DNA from: Bacteroidota bacterium
GTDB lineage: Bacteria > Bacteroidota > Bacteroidia > Flavobacteriales > Schleiferiaceae
DNA: 39,342 nucleotides
Reading direction: 5' to 3'
Assembly (NCBI GenBank): GCA_003045865.1
Contig: PZPB01000019.1
Location: 1 to 39,342, forward strand
Part shown: one piece after another, positions 9,501-17,296 of the stretch
Layout: each line of letters starts with the position of its first letter
Position numbering within the stretch: position 1 is the first letter of the stretch
Position numbers and translations under genes: made by a program
Notes under the pieces: model-generated
Database searches by the model: none
Told to the model about the DNA's origin: nothing
Seen by the model: the letters and a program-made list of their open reading frames with translations, nothing else

Positions 9501-9932
9501 AGGGTTCCAGTCGAAAGTCCAAGTATTAACACCCATGCTAGAAGCGTTGCCAGCATTCGTATGATTCACATAACTACCATTAATTTGAGCATTATTACTA
9601 GCAGAACTTAAAGTTCCAACATGACCCATAGCATCTTCAACAGAAGCTTGGAAACCAATAGTACCATTCATCATCGAAGCATCATTGGCTGTAACGGTAA
9701 CCGTATAATTGGTATTCGCTTGATATCCGCTTGCGGGGATATTGGTGCTAATTGTAATGGTTTGATTGGTAATAGTTCCAGAAGTATGGCAACCAGCGGT
9801 TGCACAAGTTGAAGAACTTTGCGGAGAGCCATTTCTGCCAGCAGGAGCGCCGCCAGAATTGGTAAAGCCTTGATAACTAATCAAGCTTGCCCCAATCGTA
9901 GCAAACAAGACGGATAACTTTTTAATTTTCAT
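6558..9932 (-). CDS. Large multidomain T9SS-secreted surface protein
   Basis: 1124 residues with a Sec signal peptide (MKIKKLSVLFATIGASLISYQG). Domain order seen: a choice-of-anchor V/Reeler-like domain (about 25-185) beginning GAPAGRNGSPQSSS with a cysteine-His motif CATAGCH; two tandem lamin-tail-like domains (about 190-355 and 361-530), each starting with PFFSEYIEGSSNNKGFE; a Calx-beta-like domain (about 535-640, TLSIMLTPGLGLTTADG); an OB-fold-like region (about 655-770); a third lamin-tail domain (about 850-1030, YISEVMPSAGANLAA); and a C-terminal T9SS type A sorting domain (SIYPNPASTYFTIST...GVYMLNI...LVIR). It is therefore exported by type IX secretion to the cell surface. The exact role is unknown; adhesion or a structural role is a guess. 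Flanked by terminators on both sides, so monocistronic. Confidence 0.9.
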   Translation of the reverse strand: MKIKKLSVLFATIGASLISYQGFTNSGGAPAGRNGSPQSSSTCATAGCHTSGTITNQTITISTNIPASGYQANTNYTVTVTANDASMMNGTIGFQASVEDAMGHVGTLSSASNNAQINGSYVNHTNAGNASSMGVNTWTFDWNPGANPPANAMIYTAVNFSDGNGGQSGDNIGTQTLALSQFTAVVSAPCSKPFFSEYIEGSSNNKGFEIYNPTGAPLDLGPYKVYLSGNGGSFTNTFNLSGILASGAVYTIVADQADPTMLAIADTALSFPSVAHFNGNDALFLVDTTMNDTLDIIGVIGIDPGSSWTVGSGSTANNTLVRDTTINMGQTDWAIGATEWSVQANNTFTYFGAHASMCIALPCTTPFFSEYIEGSSNNKGFEVYNPSNAPLDLGPYKVYLSGNGGSFTNEFNLSGMLASGATYTIVANQADPTMLAIADTALAFPSVAHFNGNDALFLVDTVMNDTLDIIGVIGINPGSSWTVGTGSTANNTLVRDMNVSAGQTDWAIGATEWIVNPSNTFTFFGAHSSSCVNTTPMVSTANFVTAAGTLVSEAAGTFTVEVNINPVSATNDTLSIMLTPGLGLTTADGTVMPLPNALGILELIIPAGEDSTGFVFTIIDDAILEGNETLYVHMVSASTNLSIGMSDSLDLIIEDNDQIIPLYNIVDLLSVDADFIADSLGVECKIVGTVYTDDFDGNAGYSFYIYDNTGGINVFNFVDEPGGYQVNRGDSIRVSGVVDFYNGLTELKVDSITVLATNRTLKQPTQVFTLDESTESEYVRLNGFYLVNPAGWPAFPGSSVNLDITNGIDTLVMRIDSDTDIDGSTAPTGYFDVIGAGSQFDSSVPHDEGYQIFPRDTMDIIPVTLPSLYISEVMPSAGANLAATINGDWFEVRNNGNTAVDFNGFSWDDESATAGTHTVGTSVSLPAGEAAIFLDAASTLDVSDWIAEWGQTGNNLIVLNTDNQFNGFSGFSSNGDAVFLYDDGGRLISSVSYDGAAVNAGVSLEFDMSGMYLGNSSGGSNGAYSSINGDVGSPGDMNPNFSLNDLLNDNLSIYPNPASTYFTISTSNNAEKTIEVRNVNGQLVKAVSSTDLEVRVNTEALAAGVYMLNIKTADYSLTRKLVIR
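8340..9365 (-). repeat. Tandem duplication inside the surface protein gene (two units of about 512 nt)
   Basis: Two adjacent in-frame units, about 8854-9365 and 8340-8853, code for nearly identical lamin-tail-like domains. They also share long runs of nucleotides, so the duplication is fairly recent or kept alike by gene conversion. The opposite strand shows matching short open frames in both copies, a by-product of the repeat. Confidence 0.85.
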
Positions 9933-9949
9933 TGTTGGAATTTAAGCTG

Positions 9950-9957
9950 CAAATGTA
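9950..9957 (-). promoter_or_regulatory. -7 element of the T9SS surface protein gene
   Basis: TACATTTG on the minus strand, an exact match to TAnnTTTG, ending 17 nt before the ATG at 9932. Confidence 0.55.
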
Positions 9958-9973
9958 AGATTTTGTGCAGAGT

Positions 9974-10016
9974 TAAAAAGAAGGAGAGTTTAAGCCATCG
10001 TTAAGCTTAAACTCTC
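9974..10016 (-). terminator. Terminator after the TonB-dependent receptor gene
   Basis: A perfect 12-bp stem: GAGAGTTTAAGC (9984-9995) with GCTTAAACTCTC (10005-10016), 9-nt loop, then a T-rich tract on the minus strand. It sits 17 nt past the receptor stop codon. Confidence 0.85.
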
Positions 10017-10032
10017 TCATAATTTTAGTGGC

Positions 10033-12918
10033 TTAATAGAAACTATAAGTGTAACCAATAGAAACCGCTACGCCGGGCGACCAACTGGTAAATACCTGTT
10101 CCGTAGCTTCATAAGCTTGGAAAAAGCTTTCGCGACGATCGTTTAACAAGTTGGCGACTTTTATGTTAAGAGCCGACTTTTCATCTTTCCCAAAACGCTT
10201 ATTAACAGTTAGGTTTAAACTATGGAAAGGTTCAGTGTAAATATCTGGCGCCAGATTTCCACCTACAATTTCTAAGGTGCGCCCTTTTACATTATAAAAG
10301 ACACCAGCACTAAGTCCATTTTCCGATTTATCGTAACTAAAACCAGCATTAATAATATAAGGTGCCTGGCCAGCCATAGCACGTGTATTCTCAATGGTTT
10401 GTCCTTCTTTTTCAGTTCCCTTACGAGCAATAAACTCTACATCCGTCATGTCAATTTGAGAATAGGTATAGGTAAAGTTACCCGAGAAGCTAATATTTTT
10501 TAGAGCTTCACTAATAAGAACTAAACCTTTTCTAAATTCAAATTCTCCTCCGATTAAAGTTCCGTTACCTACGTTACGCGGCTGAAAATCGCGCAAAGCG
10601 GTAGGAATACGCACTAATTCAATGGGAGAATCAAAGCTTTTATAAAAAGCACTAAAAGATATTATATCAGCACCATCAAAAAATCTTTCCCAACGAATAT
10701 CAAAGTTGTTAATCAGGGTAGATCTTAAATTTCCATCCCAGTCATTTTGGTATACCAAAAGGCCACCATTAAAAGTACGGTTTGAGATAGGATCTAAGAT
10801 TTGCGCGAAAGACAATTCCTTGAAAGAAGGGCGAGCGATGGAACGGAAATAAGAAATTCTCAAGTTTTGATCATCGCTAAGCGCGTAAATTACGTTAGCC
10901 GAAGGGAACAGATCAAGAGCATCTAAAACCAAAGCGTTATCTAAAATATTCGCGTTGGGATCATCAGGGTTTTGCGCTCCTACTTGATCGCGACCAGTAT
11001 GACGCTGCTGGAAAAGCTCGGCTCTTAAACCAATTACCGTTTTTAAACGCTCGGTTGGTTTAAACTCCTCCGAAACATAAAATCCGAAATTATTAATATT
11101 CGACTTGTACTCATTCGGATTGCCCTTACCCGCTAACTGCTCTGGGTTATAATATAATTGCCCATTTGGAAACAAATTCTCGTCTACCAAAATTTCATTT
11201 GCATCGCCACTAAAAACAAGCTGAGTGCCACTAAATTGCTGAAGGTTGTAGCGATAAATTACATAATCGCGGTACTTGTAAACATGGCTAGCACCGAACT
11301 TTAATTTAGAGTCGCGACCCAATAATTGATGCTCATGACTAACATCAATCTTACTAACTTGGTTTACTTCATTTAGATAACGCCAGATGCGGCTGGGCAA
11401 TCCACCTTCACCTGGATCGAAAGTTGAATCACCGCGGCTGATAGAAAAAGCCGTTTTGCGAATATCTGGATCTTGAATGGAAGAAATGGTGGTACCTAAA
11501 GTCCAGTTCACCTCCCAATCGCCACCGTCTAGGTAGTGCTCTCCTGCTAATAATATATTGCTTAGGCCGCGCTGGTTAAATTCTAAGTTATTGGAAAAAG
11601 CATTATAATCTGAAACCTGAGCTGCACCATCAAGAGATGCAATATTAAGTTGCGCCGATTTAGAAACGGAATTTTGTAGGTGCATTAAGGTAAGCTTGTA
11701 TTTCGAGCTAAACGTTTTGTAGCTGATACCTGCTAAACCGCCTAAAAGAATGGTATTTTCTGCAACTACACCAGTTTGAGTAGTGGCTTCAACCATTTCA
11801 TACTCATCCGCAAACCGTGAACGTTGGTACTCCCCAAAAACTATGTCGTCATAAAGCACACGTGAATTGTCATAGGTCGCTGAAAAAATATAGCCCAACT
11901 TATTGCCATTTTCCAATTTGTATTGATCACCCATTGAAACACCTAAACTGTAGTCCATCAAACTAGTGCTTGGATCTGCTCCTAAGGTTTTATTAAAACT
12001 TTTATTAAAAGTCTCTACATCTGCATTAGGGTCAAACAAAGGCACCGATCCACTACCATCGGCTCTGGGAATGGCACGAGTGCCATCATCAAAACCTAAA
12101 AAGTCGGTTGAACCACCTTCATAAGTGAGGTAATCGCTATTAAAATGCATACTTGGGTTATACGAAACACCGACAGAAATATCCAAAATTTTCTTGCTGG
12201 GAAATTCTTTGGTCTCGATATTTACAACACCACCGGTAAAGTCGGCGGGTAATTCCGCCAAACCACTTTTAAGTACTGTAAGGTTACTAATTAAGTTGGT
12301 GGGAAAAATGTCAATTTGGATGGAGTTTTTATCTGGATCCAAGCCTGGAATATCCACCCCATTAAGCATTGTTTTCGTGTAGCGGTCTCCTAATCCGCGT
12401 ACATAAACATACTTACCCCCTTCAACTGAAACACCTGTAACCCTCTTAGCTGCATCACCCGCATCGGAATCACCCGTTTTTCGAAGCTTAGCTGCCGAAA
12501 CTCCATCTACTAAGTTGGTTGACTTGCGCTTTACCGTTACCAAAGAGGCCTCAGAATTTCGGACTGCTTCAGAGGTAATGGTTACTTCTGCTAACTGGCT
12601 GCTCGCTGGTTCTAGTTTTACTGCATCTATAGCAGTAACCTCACCGGCCAACACTTTAACGTCAGTAACTAAAAGGCTAGACATGCCAATAAAACTAAAC
12701 TCTATGGTATAAACACCAGGCACAGCCACTAATTCAAACTCACCATCAAAATCAGTCGTGGCACCATTGGTTGTTCCCTTTATTACCGCATTAGCGCTAA
12801 AAAGAGGTTCGCCATTTTCCCCGTCAATTACTTGACCTCGTATAGTACCCTTTTGGGCAGAAATAACTAAGGGGGCGAAGAAAATAATAAAGGTTACAGC
12901 TAGTTTTAGGAATTTCAT
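10033..12918 (-). CDS. TonB-dependent outer-membrane receptor with CarboxypepD_reg-like domain
   Basis: 961 residues: signal peptide (MKFLKLAVTFIIFFAPLVISAQ), a carboxypeptidase-regulatory-like domain (about 23-110, GQVIDGENGEPLFSANAVI), a plug domain (about 125-235, including YVRGLGDRYTKTMLNG and GGVVNIETKEFP), and a long beta-barrel ending in an aromatic strand (SIGYTYSFY) suited to Bam-mediated insertion. It would import a ligand across the outer membrane using TonB energy. The gene follows the beta-helix lipoprotein gene and lies near a PhoB/PhoR-type pair and a phosphate symporter, so a phosphorus-containing ligand is a fair inference. A terminator-like hairpin lies between it and the lipoprotein gene, and no convincing own promoter was seen. 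Confidence 0.92.
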   Translation of the reverse strand: MKFLKLAVTFIIFFAPLVISAQKGTIRGQVIDGENGEPLFSANAVIKGTTNGATTDFDGEFELVAVPGVYTIEFSFIGMSSLLVTDVKVLAGEVTAIDAVKLEPASSQLAEVTITSEAVRNSEASLVTVKRKSTNLVDGVSAAKLRKTGDSDAGDAAKRVTGVSVEGGKYVYVRGLGDRYTKTMLNGVDIPGLDPDKNSIQIDIFPTNLISNLTVLKSGLAELPADFTGGVVNIETKEFPSKKILDISVGVSYNPSMHFNSDYLTYEGGSTDFLGFDDGTRAIPRADGSGSVPLFDPNADVETFNKSFNKTLGADPSTSLMDYSLGVSMGDQYKLENGNKLGYIFSATYDNSRVLYDDIVFGEYQRSRFADEYEMVEATTQTGVVAENTILLGGLAGISYKTFSSKYKLTLMHLQNSVSKSAQLNIASLDGAAQVSDYNAFSNNLEFNQRGLSNILLAGEHYLDGGDWEVNWTLGTTISSIQDPDIRKTAFSISRGDSTFDPGEGGLPSRIWRYLNEVNQVSKIDVSHEHQLLGRDSKLKFGASHVYKYRDYVIYRYNLQQFSGTQLVFSGDANEILVDENLFPNGQLYYNPEQLAGKGNPNEYKSNINNFGFYVSEEFKPTERLKTVIGLRAELFQQRHTGRDQVGAQNPDDPNANILDNALVLDALDLFPSANVIYALSDDQNLRISYFRSIARPSFKELSFAQILDPISNRTFNGGLLVYQNDWDGNLRSTLINNFDIRWERFFDGADIISFSAFYKSFDSPIELVRIPTALRDFQPRNVGNGTLIGGEFEFRKGLVLISEALKNISFSGNFTYTYSQIDMTDVEFIARKGTEKEGQTIENTRAMAGQAPYIINAGFSYDKSENGLSAGVFYNVKGRTLEIVGGNLAPDIYTEPFHSLNLTVNKRFGKDEKSALNIKVANLLNDRRESFFQAYEATEQVFTSWSPGVAVSIGYTYSFY

Positions 12919-12950
12919 AATCCTTAAAAATTGAAAAAATATTAAAATGC

Positions 12951-12980
12951 AAAAAAAGCCTGCCCCTAAAGGGCAAGCTT
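12951..12980 (-). terminator. Terminator or attenuator between lipoprotein and TonB receptor genes
   Basis: AAGC-c-TGCCC (12956-12965) pairs with GGGCA-a-GCTT (12971-12980), with one mismatch, followed on the minus strand by seven T. If the two genes form one transcript, this would reduce receptor expression relative to the lipoprotein. Confidence 0.75.
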
Positions 12981-13008
12981 ATTATTTTTCTTTTGTTCTA
13001 AAAACTAT

Positions 13009-14208
13009 TTACAAACCTAAACCACTTAATGCACCAGAAGCACCAGCCCAAGTCCAACCGAAGGTTGAAGCATCAGGACCTACAGTGTTTTGATTCGCAC
13101 CAACTGCAGTTAGAATAGTAGTTGGAACACCTTGGAATACTGAATCAGCAACCTGACCAGCAGTTAAAGTATACTCCCAACCTGAATTAGTACCAGTACC
13201 ATCGCCACCAAAAGAAGACACACCATCAACATAGCTAGCATCCATTCCGAAGAAGTATACATTACTTACACCTGCATTAGTATTAGCATCCCAATCCACT
13301 AAATCAGCAATTGATCCACCTGCATAAACAACACCATTGTTAAATTGGTGAGTTCCGCGGTTTAATGATCCTTCAGGACCATCTAATTCGAAAGCAGAAC
13401 CGTTAGGTGTTACAATGATAAAGTCTGAACAGGTACCAATCCAATCTTGATCCGTATCTAAACCGTCATCACCACAGTTCCAAATTAATACGTTATTTAA
13501 ACTAACCGAACCACCGAACCACTCGATACCATCATCTGCGTTACCAGTAACTTCAATATGATTGATAGTAGTTCCAGAACCTACACCACCTAAAGTAAGG
13601 CCATTGATTTCATTACCATCACCAATGGTAGTACCACCGTGGCGAATAGAAACATACGATAAAGTTCCGCTGTTATCAGCGTCGTTGTTACCACCGTATA
13701 AAGCATCCTCAGATGTCGGTACACCTTCGATTTGCAATTCAGAAACATCTTGATCGTTGTCATTCTGAGCAGATATACTAGCCTCACCTAAAATAATAAC
13801 ACCACCCCAAAGACCTCTAGTTGAAGGATCCATGTTAGGAGAAGTAATCATTCCTGGCTCGATAGCATCTGCACTCGTAGTGAAAATGATGGGCTCAGAG
13901 GCAGTTCCTTGAGCATTAATCATACCTGTACGAGTAATAATGAGAGCAGAAGAGAAAGCTGCTTGACCCGGAGAAGCTTTAATAATAGTACCAGCTTCGA
14001 TGGTTAAAGTAGCGTTGTTTTCTACAAACACACGACCATCCAAACGGTAGATATTATCTTTGGTCCAGGTAACATCACTAGTGATACTTCCTGAAACAGC
14101 GATAACTTCGTTTTCTGTAGTAACTTGTGGGACAACTTCATCATCACCGCAAGAAGCCATTGTAAAAGCGGCTAAAGCCGATAAAGTAAATAATTTAAAC
14201 TTTTTCAT
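13009..14208 (-). CDS. Beta-helix-like lipoprotein, partner of TonB receptor
   Basis: 399 residues from ATG 14208: MKKFKLFTLSALAAFTMASC, a signal peptide with lipobox MASC. A longer form from 14241 adds residues before the signal and is disfavoured. The body has the pattern seen in a Bacteroidota family of right-handed beta-helix-type proteins often found next to TonB receptors: VSGSITSDVTWTKDNIYRLDG, then ATLTIEAGTIIKA, PIIFTT, GLWGGVIILGEA, GGTTIGDGNEINGLTLGGVG and NADDGIEWFGGSV. Some database entries of this family carry a misleading transporter name. It is probably surface- or periplasm-facing and binds or delivers the ligand of the receptor gene downstream. The TTAACA-type direct repeat and -7 box just upstream suggest phosphate-dependent control. 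Confidence 0.8.
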   Translation of the reverse strand: MKKFKLFTLSALAAFTMASCGDDEVVPQVTTENEVIAVSGSITSDVTWTKDNIYRLDGRVFVENNATLTIEAGTIIKASPGQAAFSSALIITRTGMINAQGTASEPIIFTTSADAIEPGMITSPNMDPSTRGLWGGVIILGEASISAQNDNDQDVSELQIEGVPTSEDALYGGNNDADNSGTLSYVSIRHGGTTIGDGNEINGLTLGGVGSGTTINHIEVTGNADDGIEWFGGSVSLNNVLIWNCGDDGLDTDQDWIGTCSDFIIVTPNGSAFELDGPEGSLNRGTHQFNNGVVYAGGSIADLVDWDANTNAGVSNVYFFGMDASYVDGVSSFGGDGTGTNSGWEYTLTAGQVADSVFQGVPTTILTAVGANQNTVGPDASTFGWTWAGASGALSGLGL

Positions 14209-14238
14209 TAGGAGAAATATTGTTGTTTTTTCTTGGCG

Positions 14239-14246
14239 CAAATAAA
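14239..14246 (-). promoter_or_regulatory. -7 element of the lipoprotein gene
   Basis: TTTATTTG on the minus strand matches 7 of 8 positions of TAnnTTTG (counting the two N). It sits 9 nt downstream of the Pho-box-like repeat and about 30 nt from the ATG at 14208. Confidence 0.5.
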
Positions 14247-14255
14247 GAGAGGTCT

Positions 14256-14272
14256 TGTTAAGTCCGTGTTAA
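14256..14272 (-). promoter_or_regulatory. Pho-box-like direct repeat before the lipoprotein/TonB receptor genes
   Basis: On the minus strand: TTAACACGGACTTAACA, that is TTAACA-N5-TTAACA with an 11-bp period. This is the half-site and spacing known for PhoP in Bacillus subtilis and matches the 11-bp geometry used by PhoB-family regulators. It lies 9 nt before the -7 element, the position expected for an activator. Confidence 0.65.
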
Positions 14273-14393
14273 GCCAGTTTAAAGCTTAGGCTTCACATTT
14301 TTAAGATGGATTTTTTAGGCTTAACTTCTCAAAAGGCCCTAAATTAGTGGGCTGCCCCGCAGTAAAGACCAACATATTAGACATTGATATAGA

Positions 14394-14410
14394 TTAACGA
14401 TTTGTTAAGC
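14394..14410 (+). promoter_or_regulatory. Pho-box-like direct repeat before phoB
   Basis: TTAACGATTTGTTAAGC: two TTAA half-sites starting 11 bp apart (14394 and 14405). It is a weaker version of the repeat at 14256-14272. The -7 box begins 25 nt further on. It suggests autoregulation of the two-component system. Confidence 0.5.
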
Positions 14411-14435
14411 TGCCCAACCGGGCTTTATTAATGGC

Positions 14436-14443
14436 TATTTTTG
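14436..14443 (+). promoter_or_regulatory. phoB-like gene -7 element
   Basis: TATTTTTG fits TAnnTTTG exactly. No TTTG-type -33 box lies at normal distance, which fits a promoter that needs an activator. Leader to ATG 14465 about 15 nt. Confidence 0.5.
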
Positions 14444-14464
14444 GCAGCGTTAATCAAAAAGAAA

Positions 14465-15160
14465 ATGAACAACAGCGACTATACCATACTTCTAGTTGAC
14501 GATGAACCCGATATTTTAGAGTTCGTTAGTTATAACCTCAAGAAGGAAGAGTTTAAAGTTTTAAAAGCCAGCAATGGTGCAGAAGGACTTAAAAAAGCCA
14601 TTAAAGAAAAACCACACCTTATACTATTAGATGTTATGATGCCGGGCATGGATGGCATTGAAACTTGCGATCAAATTAGAAAAACCCCAGGCTTAGAAAA
14701 CACGCTTATTGCCTTTTTAACGGCGCGTGGGGAAGACTATTCTCAAGTGGCAGGTTTTGATGCTGGCGCAGATGACTATATAACCAAGCCCATTAAGCCC
14801 AAAGTTTTAATTAGTCGTATAAAGGCACTTTTACGTCGCTACGCGCAAAGCGGAGGCAGTGAAGTTGTCACCGAGAATATTCAAGATTTTGGCATTCTCT
14901 TTATCGATTTAGATAAATACCAAGTGCGCCTAAAGAATCAAAAACTTGATTTACCTCGTAAAGAGTTTGAACTCTTAACTTTACTTACTTCTAAGCCTGG
15001 TAAAGTATTTCACCGCGATGAAATTTTAGATAAAATCTGGGGCAACGAAGTAGTAGTTGGAGGCCGAACTATAGATGTACATATTCGTAAATTGCGCGAA
15101 AAGATTGGCGAGAAGTTTATTAAAACCGTCAAAGGAGTAGGCTATAAATTTGAAAGTTAA
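14465..15160 (+). CDS. Response regulator, OmpR/PhoB family
   Basis: 231 residues from ATG 14465. An N-terminal receiver domain (residues 5-125) has the acidic pair D12-D13, phospho-acceptor D56 in LILLDVMMPGMDG, the switch Thr in AFLTARG, and the conserved Lys in YITKPIKPK. The C-terminal winged helix (about 135-231: LPRKEFELLTLL, KVFHRDEILDKIWG, GRTIDVHIRKLREKIG, FIKTVKGVGYKFE) is of OmpR/PhoB type and binds direct repeats. Only 6 nt separate it from the kinase gene, so they form one operon. The nearby symporter, TonB receptor and Pho-box-like repeats make phosphate sensing the best guess, but the sequence alone does not prove PhoB identity. Confidence 0.9.
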   Translation: MNNSDYTILLVDDEPDILEFVSYNLKKEEFKVLKASNGAEGLKKAIKEKPHLILLDVMMPGMDGIETCDQIRKTPGLENTLIAFLTARGEDYSQVAGFDAGADDYITKPIKPKVLISRIKALLRRYAQSGGSEVVTENIQDFGILFIDLDKYQVRLKNQKLDLPRKEFELLTLLTSKPGKVFHRDEILDKIWGNEVVVGGRTIDVHIRKLREKIGEKFIKTVKGVGYKFES

Positions 15161-15166
15161 TTTTAT

Positions 15167-16213
15167 ATGCGCTTAGACAAGCCCTTAACCCTTGCTTTGA
15201 TAATTGCCCTTGCTATTGGTGGGATTACATTTGGGATTACCACGCTTTTGCGTTTAATCTATACTATTCAAGGCCTACCTTATTATATAACTGGGATCTT
15301 GTCTTTTGCCATTACCCTGCTTTCTTTCTTGCTAATCCGCATGGGAGTAGAAAACTTTATCTACAGCAAGGTTAAACTTATTTATAAAAATATCCACGAA
15401 CTTAAAGTGGGCTCTGACTTTGACGAACGTGAAATAATTCGTTCGACGGATTTGGATTTAGTAACACGTGAAGTGTCCGAGTGGGCTGATCAAAACCGTA
15501 ATGAAATTGCTGAATTAAGAGAACGCGAAAACTTCCGCCGCGAATTCATTGGTAATATTTCGCATGAACTAAAAACCCCTATTTTCAATATTCAGGGTTA
15601 TTTACTTACTCTCCTTGATGGCGCTATTGACGATGTTGAAATCAACCGTCGTTATTTAAAACGCGCCAACAAGTCGGTAGATAGGATGATCAATATTATC
15701 GACGACCTCGAAACCATCAGCGCCTTAGAATCGGATCGCGTGCAAGTTTTTGCCGAGAAATTTGACCTAGTGCTTTTGGTTAAGGACGTAATTGAACTTT
15801 TAGAATCGCCCAGCAAGAAAAAACTCATCCGCTTAAACGTGAAAAGAGAAAATGATAAGGCGGTAATGGTAATGGCCGATCGTTCTAAAATTGAGCAAGT
15901 GCTAATTAATCTTATTGGCAATGCCATAAAATATGGTAATGAAAATGGCCAAGTTGAAGTGAGCTTTTTCGATATGGATGAACATATCCTTACCGAGGTA
16001 AGCGATAATGGTAGCGGTATTCCTTCAGAAGATTTACCGCGGATTTTCGAACGATTTTACCGCGTAGATAAGAGTAGGTCGCGCGATGCTGGTGGCACAG
16101 GATTAGGTTTATCTATCGTTAAACACATTTTAGAAGCACATAAGCAAAGTATTAATGTGCGTAGCAGCGAAAACCGAGGTTCTACTTTTTCCTTTACCCT
16201 TAAAAAAGGCTAA
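15167..16213 (+). CDS. Sensor histidine kinase (PhoR-like)
   Basis: 348 residues. Two membrane helices (about 8-32 and 38-60) with almost no periplasmic loop, a short linker, then HisKA with phospho-acceptor His133 in FIGNISHELKTPIFNIQGYL, and a HATPase domain with N box (EQVLINLIGNAIKYG), G1 (SDNGSGIP), F box (IFERFYRVD) and G2 (GGTGLGLSIVKHIL). Lacking an extracellular sensor domain, it probably senses through a membrane partner, as PhoR does with the Pst/PhoU system. It acts on the regulator encoded just upstream. Its stop overlaps the convergent glycosyltransferase gene by 14 nt. Confidence 0.9.
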   Translation: MRLDKPLTLALIIALAIGGITFGITTLLRLIYTIQGLPYYITGILSFAITLLSFLLIRMGVENFIYSKVKLIYKNIHELKVGSDFDEREIIRSTDLDLVTREVSEWADQNRNEIAELRERENFRREFIGNISHELKTPIFNIQGYLLTLLDGAIDDVEINRRYLKRANKSVDRMINIIDDLETISALESDRVQVFAEKFDLVLLVKDVIELLESPSKKKLIRLNVKRENDKAVMVMADRSKIEQVLINLIGNAIKYGNENGQVEVSFFDMDEHILTEVSDNGSGIPSEDLPRIFERFYRVDKSRSRDAGGTGLGLSIVKHILEAHKQSINVRSSENRGSTFSFTLKKG

Positions 16214-17255
16214 ATAGTTGATCCCAATTAGCGTGCTCTTGTTTTTGTTGAACACGACTAAATCCGAAGTAGGTACTCGCTTTGGCCAAATCTTGCGAAA
16301 GCTGTAAATCCTTTTGACTTACCGAATAAAAACGATTATGCTGCAGCAGATGCTTAGCGAGATACTCTTGTTCACCTTGACCAGGTGTAGGTATTAAAAG
16401 TGCGTTTTTATCCAGCTTGTAATAATCCATAATGGAGGAATAACCCGAACGGCTGATAATTAATTGCGCTCCCGAGATTAGGCTTTGTAAACGGTCTGTT
16501 TCCAAGCGTGGGTAAATCATAATATTATCCTGCTTACTCAATGGAATACCCGTTTCATTGCTGCCTCGTACTAATAAAAGGCGATTCATTTGTGGTTTCC
16601 ATTGCTCCAATATCTTTTTTTCCAATAAGGATCTTTGTGGTTCTGGCCCACTTAAAACAGCCACAGTATAATCGCCCGAAACCACCGATTTGGAAAAACT
16701 AAAATGCGATAAAGGTCCCACATACTTATAGGGAATTTTAATATGATCGGGCACACTCAAATTACCTGCAAGAAGGTGATCTTCTGTGTCGGGAATCCAA
16801 AGTTGGTTGAAGTTATTAATAAAATGAGCATGGGCCAAACTGGCTAAGGTAGAAGCCCATCCAAAGGAAAGTTTTAACTGGTGACTGATGTAAACGCAGG
16901 GAATATCGGGATGAAAAAAACCCAAGCGATTATCGGAAATAATGCCATCAACCTGCCGATTCTTCACAATTTCTCTTAGTAAAGCCCGCTCCCTTTTAAC
17001 TGCTAAATTAATTTTAGGTAATTGTGCAGCGAGTTTTAGCCATTGGCTGTTCTTACTACTGTAACGTACGTTGTATGCGGGAAAATTTACAAACTCCAAT
17101 TGCGGGAACTCGTTTTGCAACCAAGCCAAACACTCCCCATCAGAAACCACCAGTACCTCATAGTCCCGCATTAAAAGCTCTTTAATAACTAGCTTAGAGC
17201 GGGTGGCGTGACCTAAGCCCCAATTTAATACCCCATAAACTATCCTTTTTGACAT
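16200..17255 (-). CDS. MurG-like (GT-B fold) glycosyltransferase family protein
   Basis: 351 residues from ATG 17255 (MSKRIVYGVLNWGLGHATRS). The glycine-rich GLGHATR loop near the N-terminus and the C-terminal stretch IISRSGYSSIMDYYKLDKNALLIPTPGQGEQEYLA match GT-B enzymes of the MurG/GT28 type that use nucleotide sugars. An upstream start at 17339 would add 28 residues and run into trmB, so it is rejected. Acceptor and sugar are unknown. It starts divergently, 41 nt from trmB, and overlaps the kinase gene at its 3' end. The two genes on either side do not suggest a pathway. Confidence 0.8.
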   Translation of the reverse strand: MSKRIVYGVLNWGLGHATRSKLVIKELLMRDYEVLVVSDGECLAWLQNEFPQLEFVNFPAYNVRYSSKNSQWLKLAAQLPKINLAVKRERALLREIVKNRQVDGIISDNRLGFFHPDIPCVYISHQLKLSFGWASTLASLAHAHFINNFNQLWIPDTEDHLLAGNLSVPDHIKIPYKYVGPLSHFSFSKSVVSGDYTVAVLSGPEPQRSLLEKKILEQWKPQMNRLLLVRGSNETGIPLSKQDNIMIYPRLETDRLQSLISGAQLIISRSGYSSIMDYYKLDKNALLIPTPGQGEQEYLAKHLLQHNRFYSVSQKDLQLSQDLAKASTYFGFSRVQQKQEHANWDQLFSLF

Positions 17256-17296
17256 GGAAGCGATAAATAAAAAAGTCAATAAACTACTTTTGCCCA

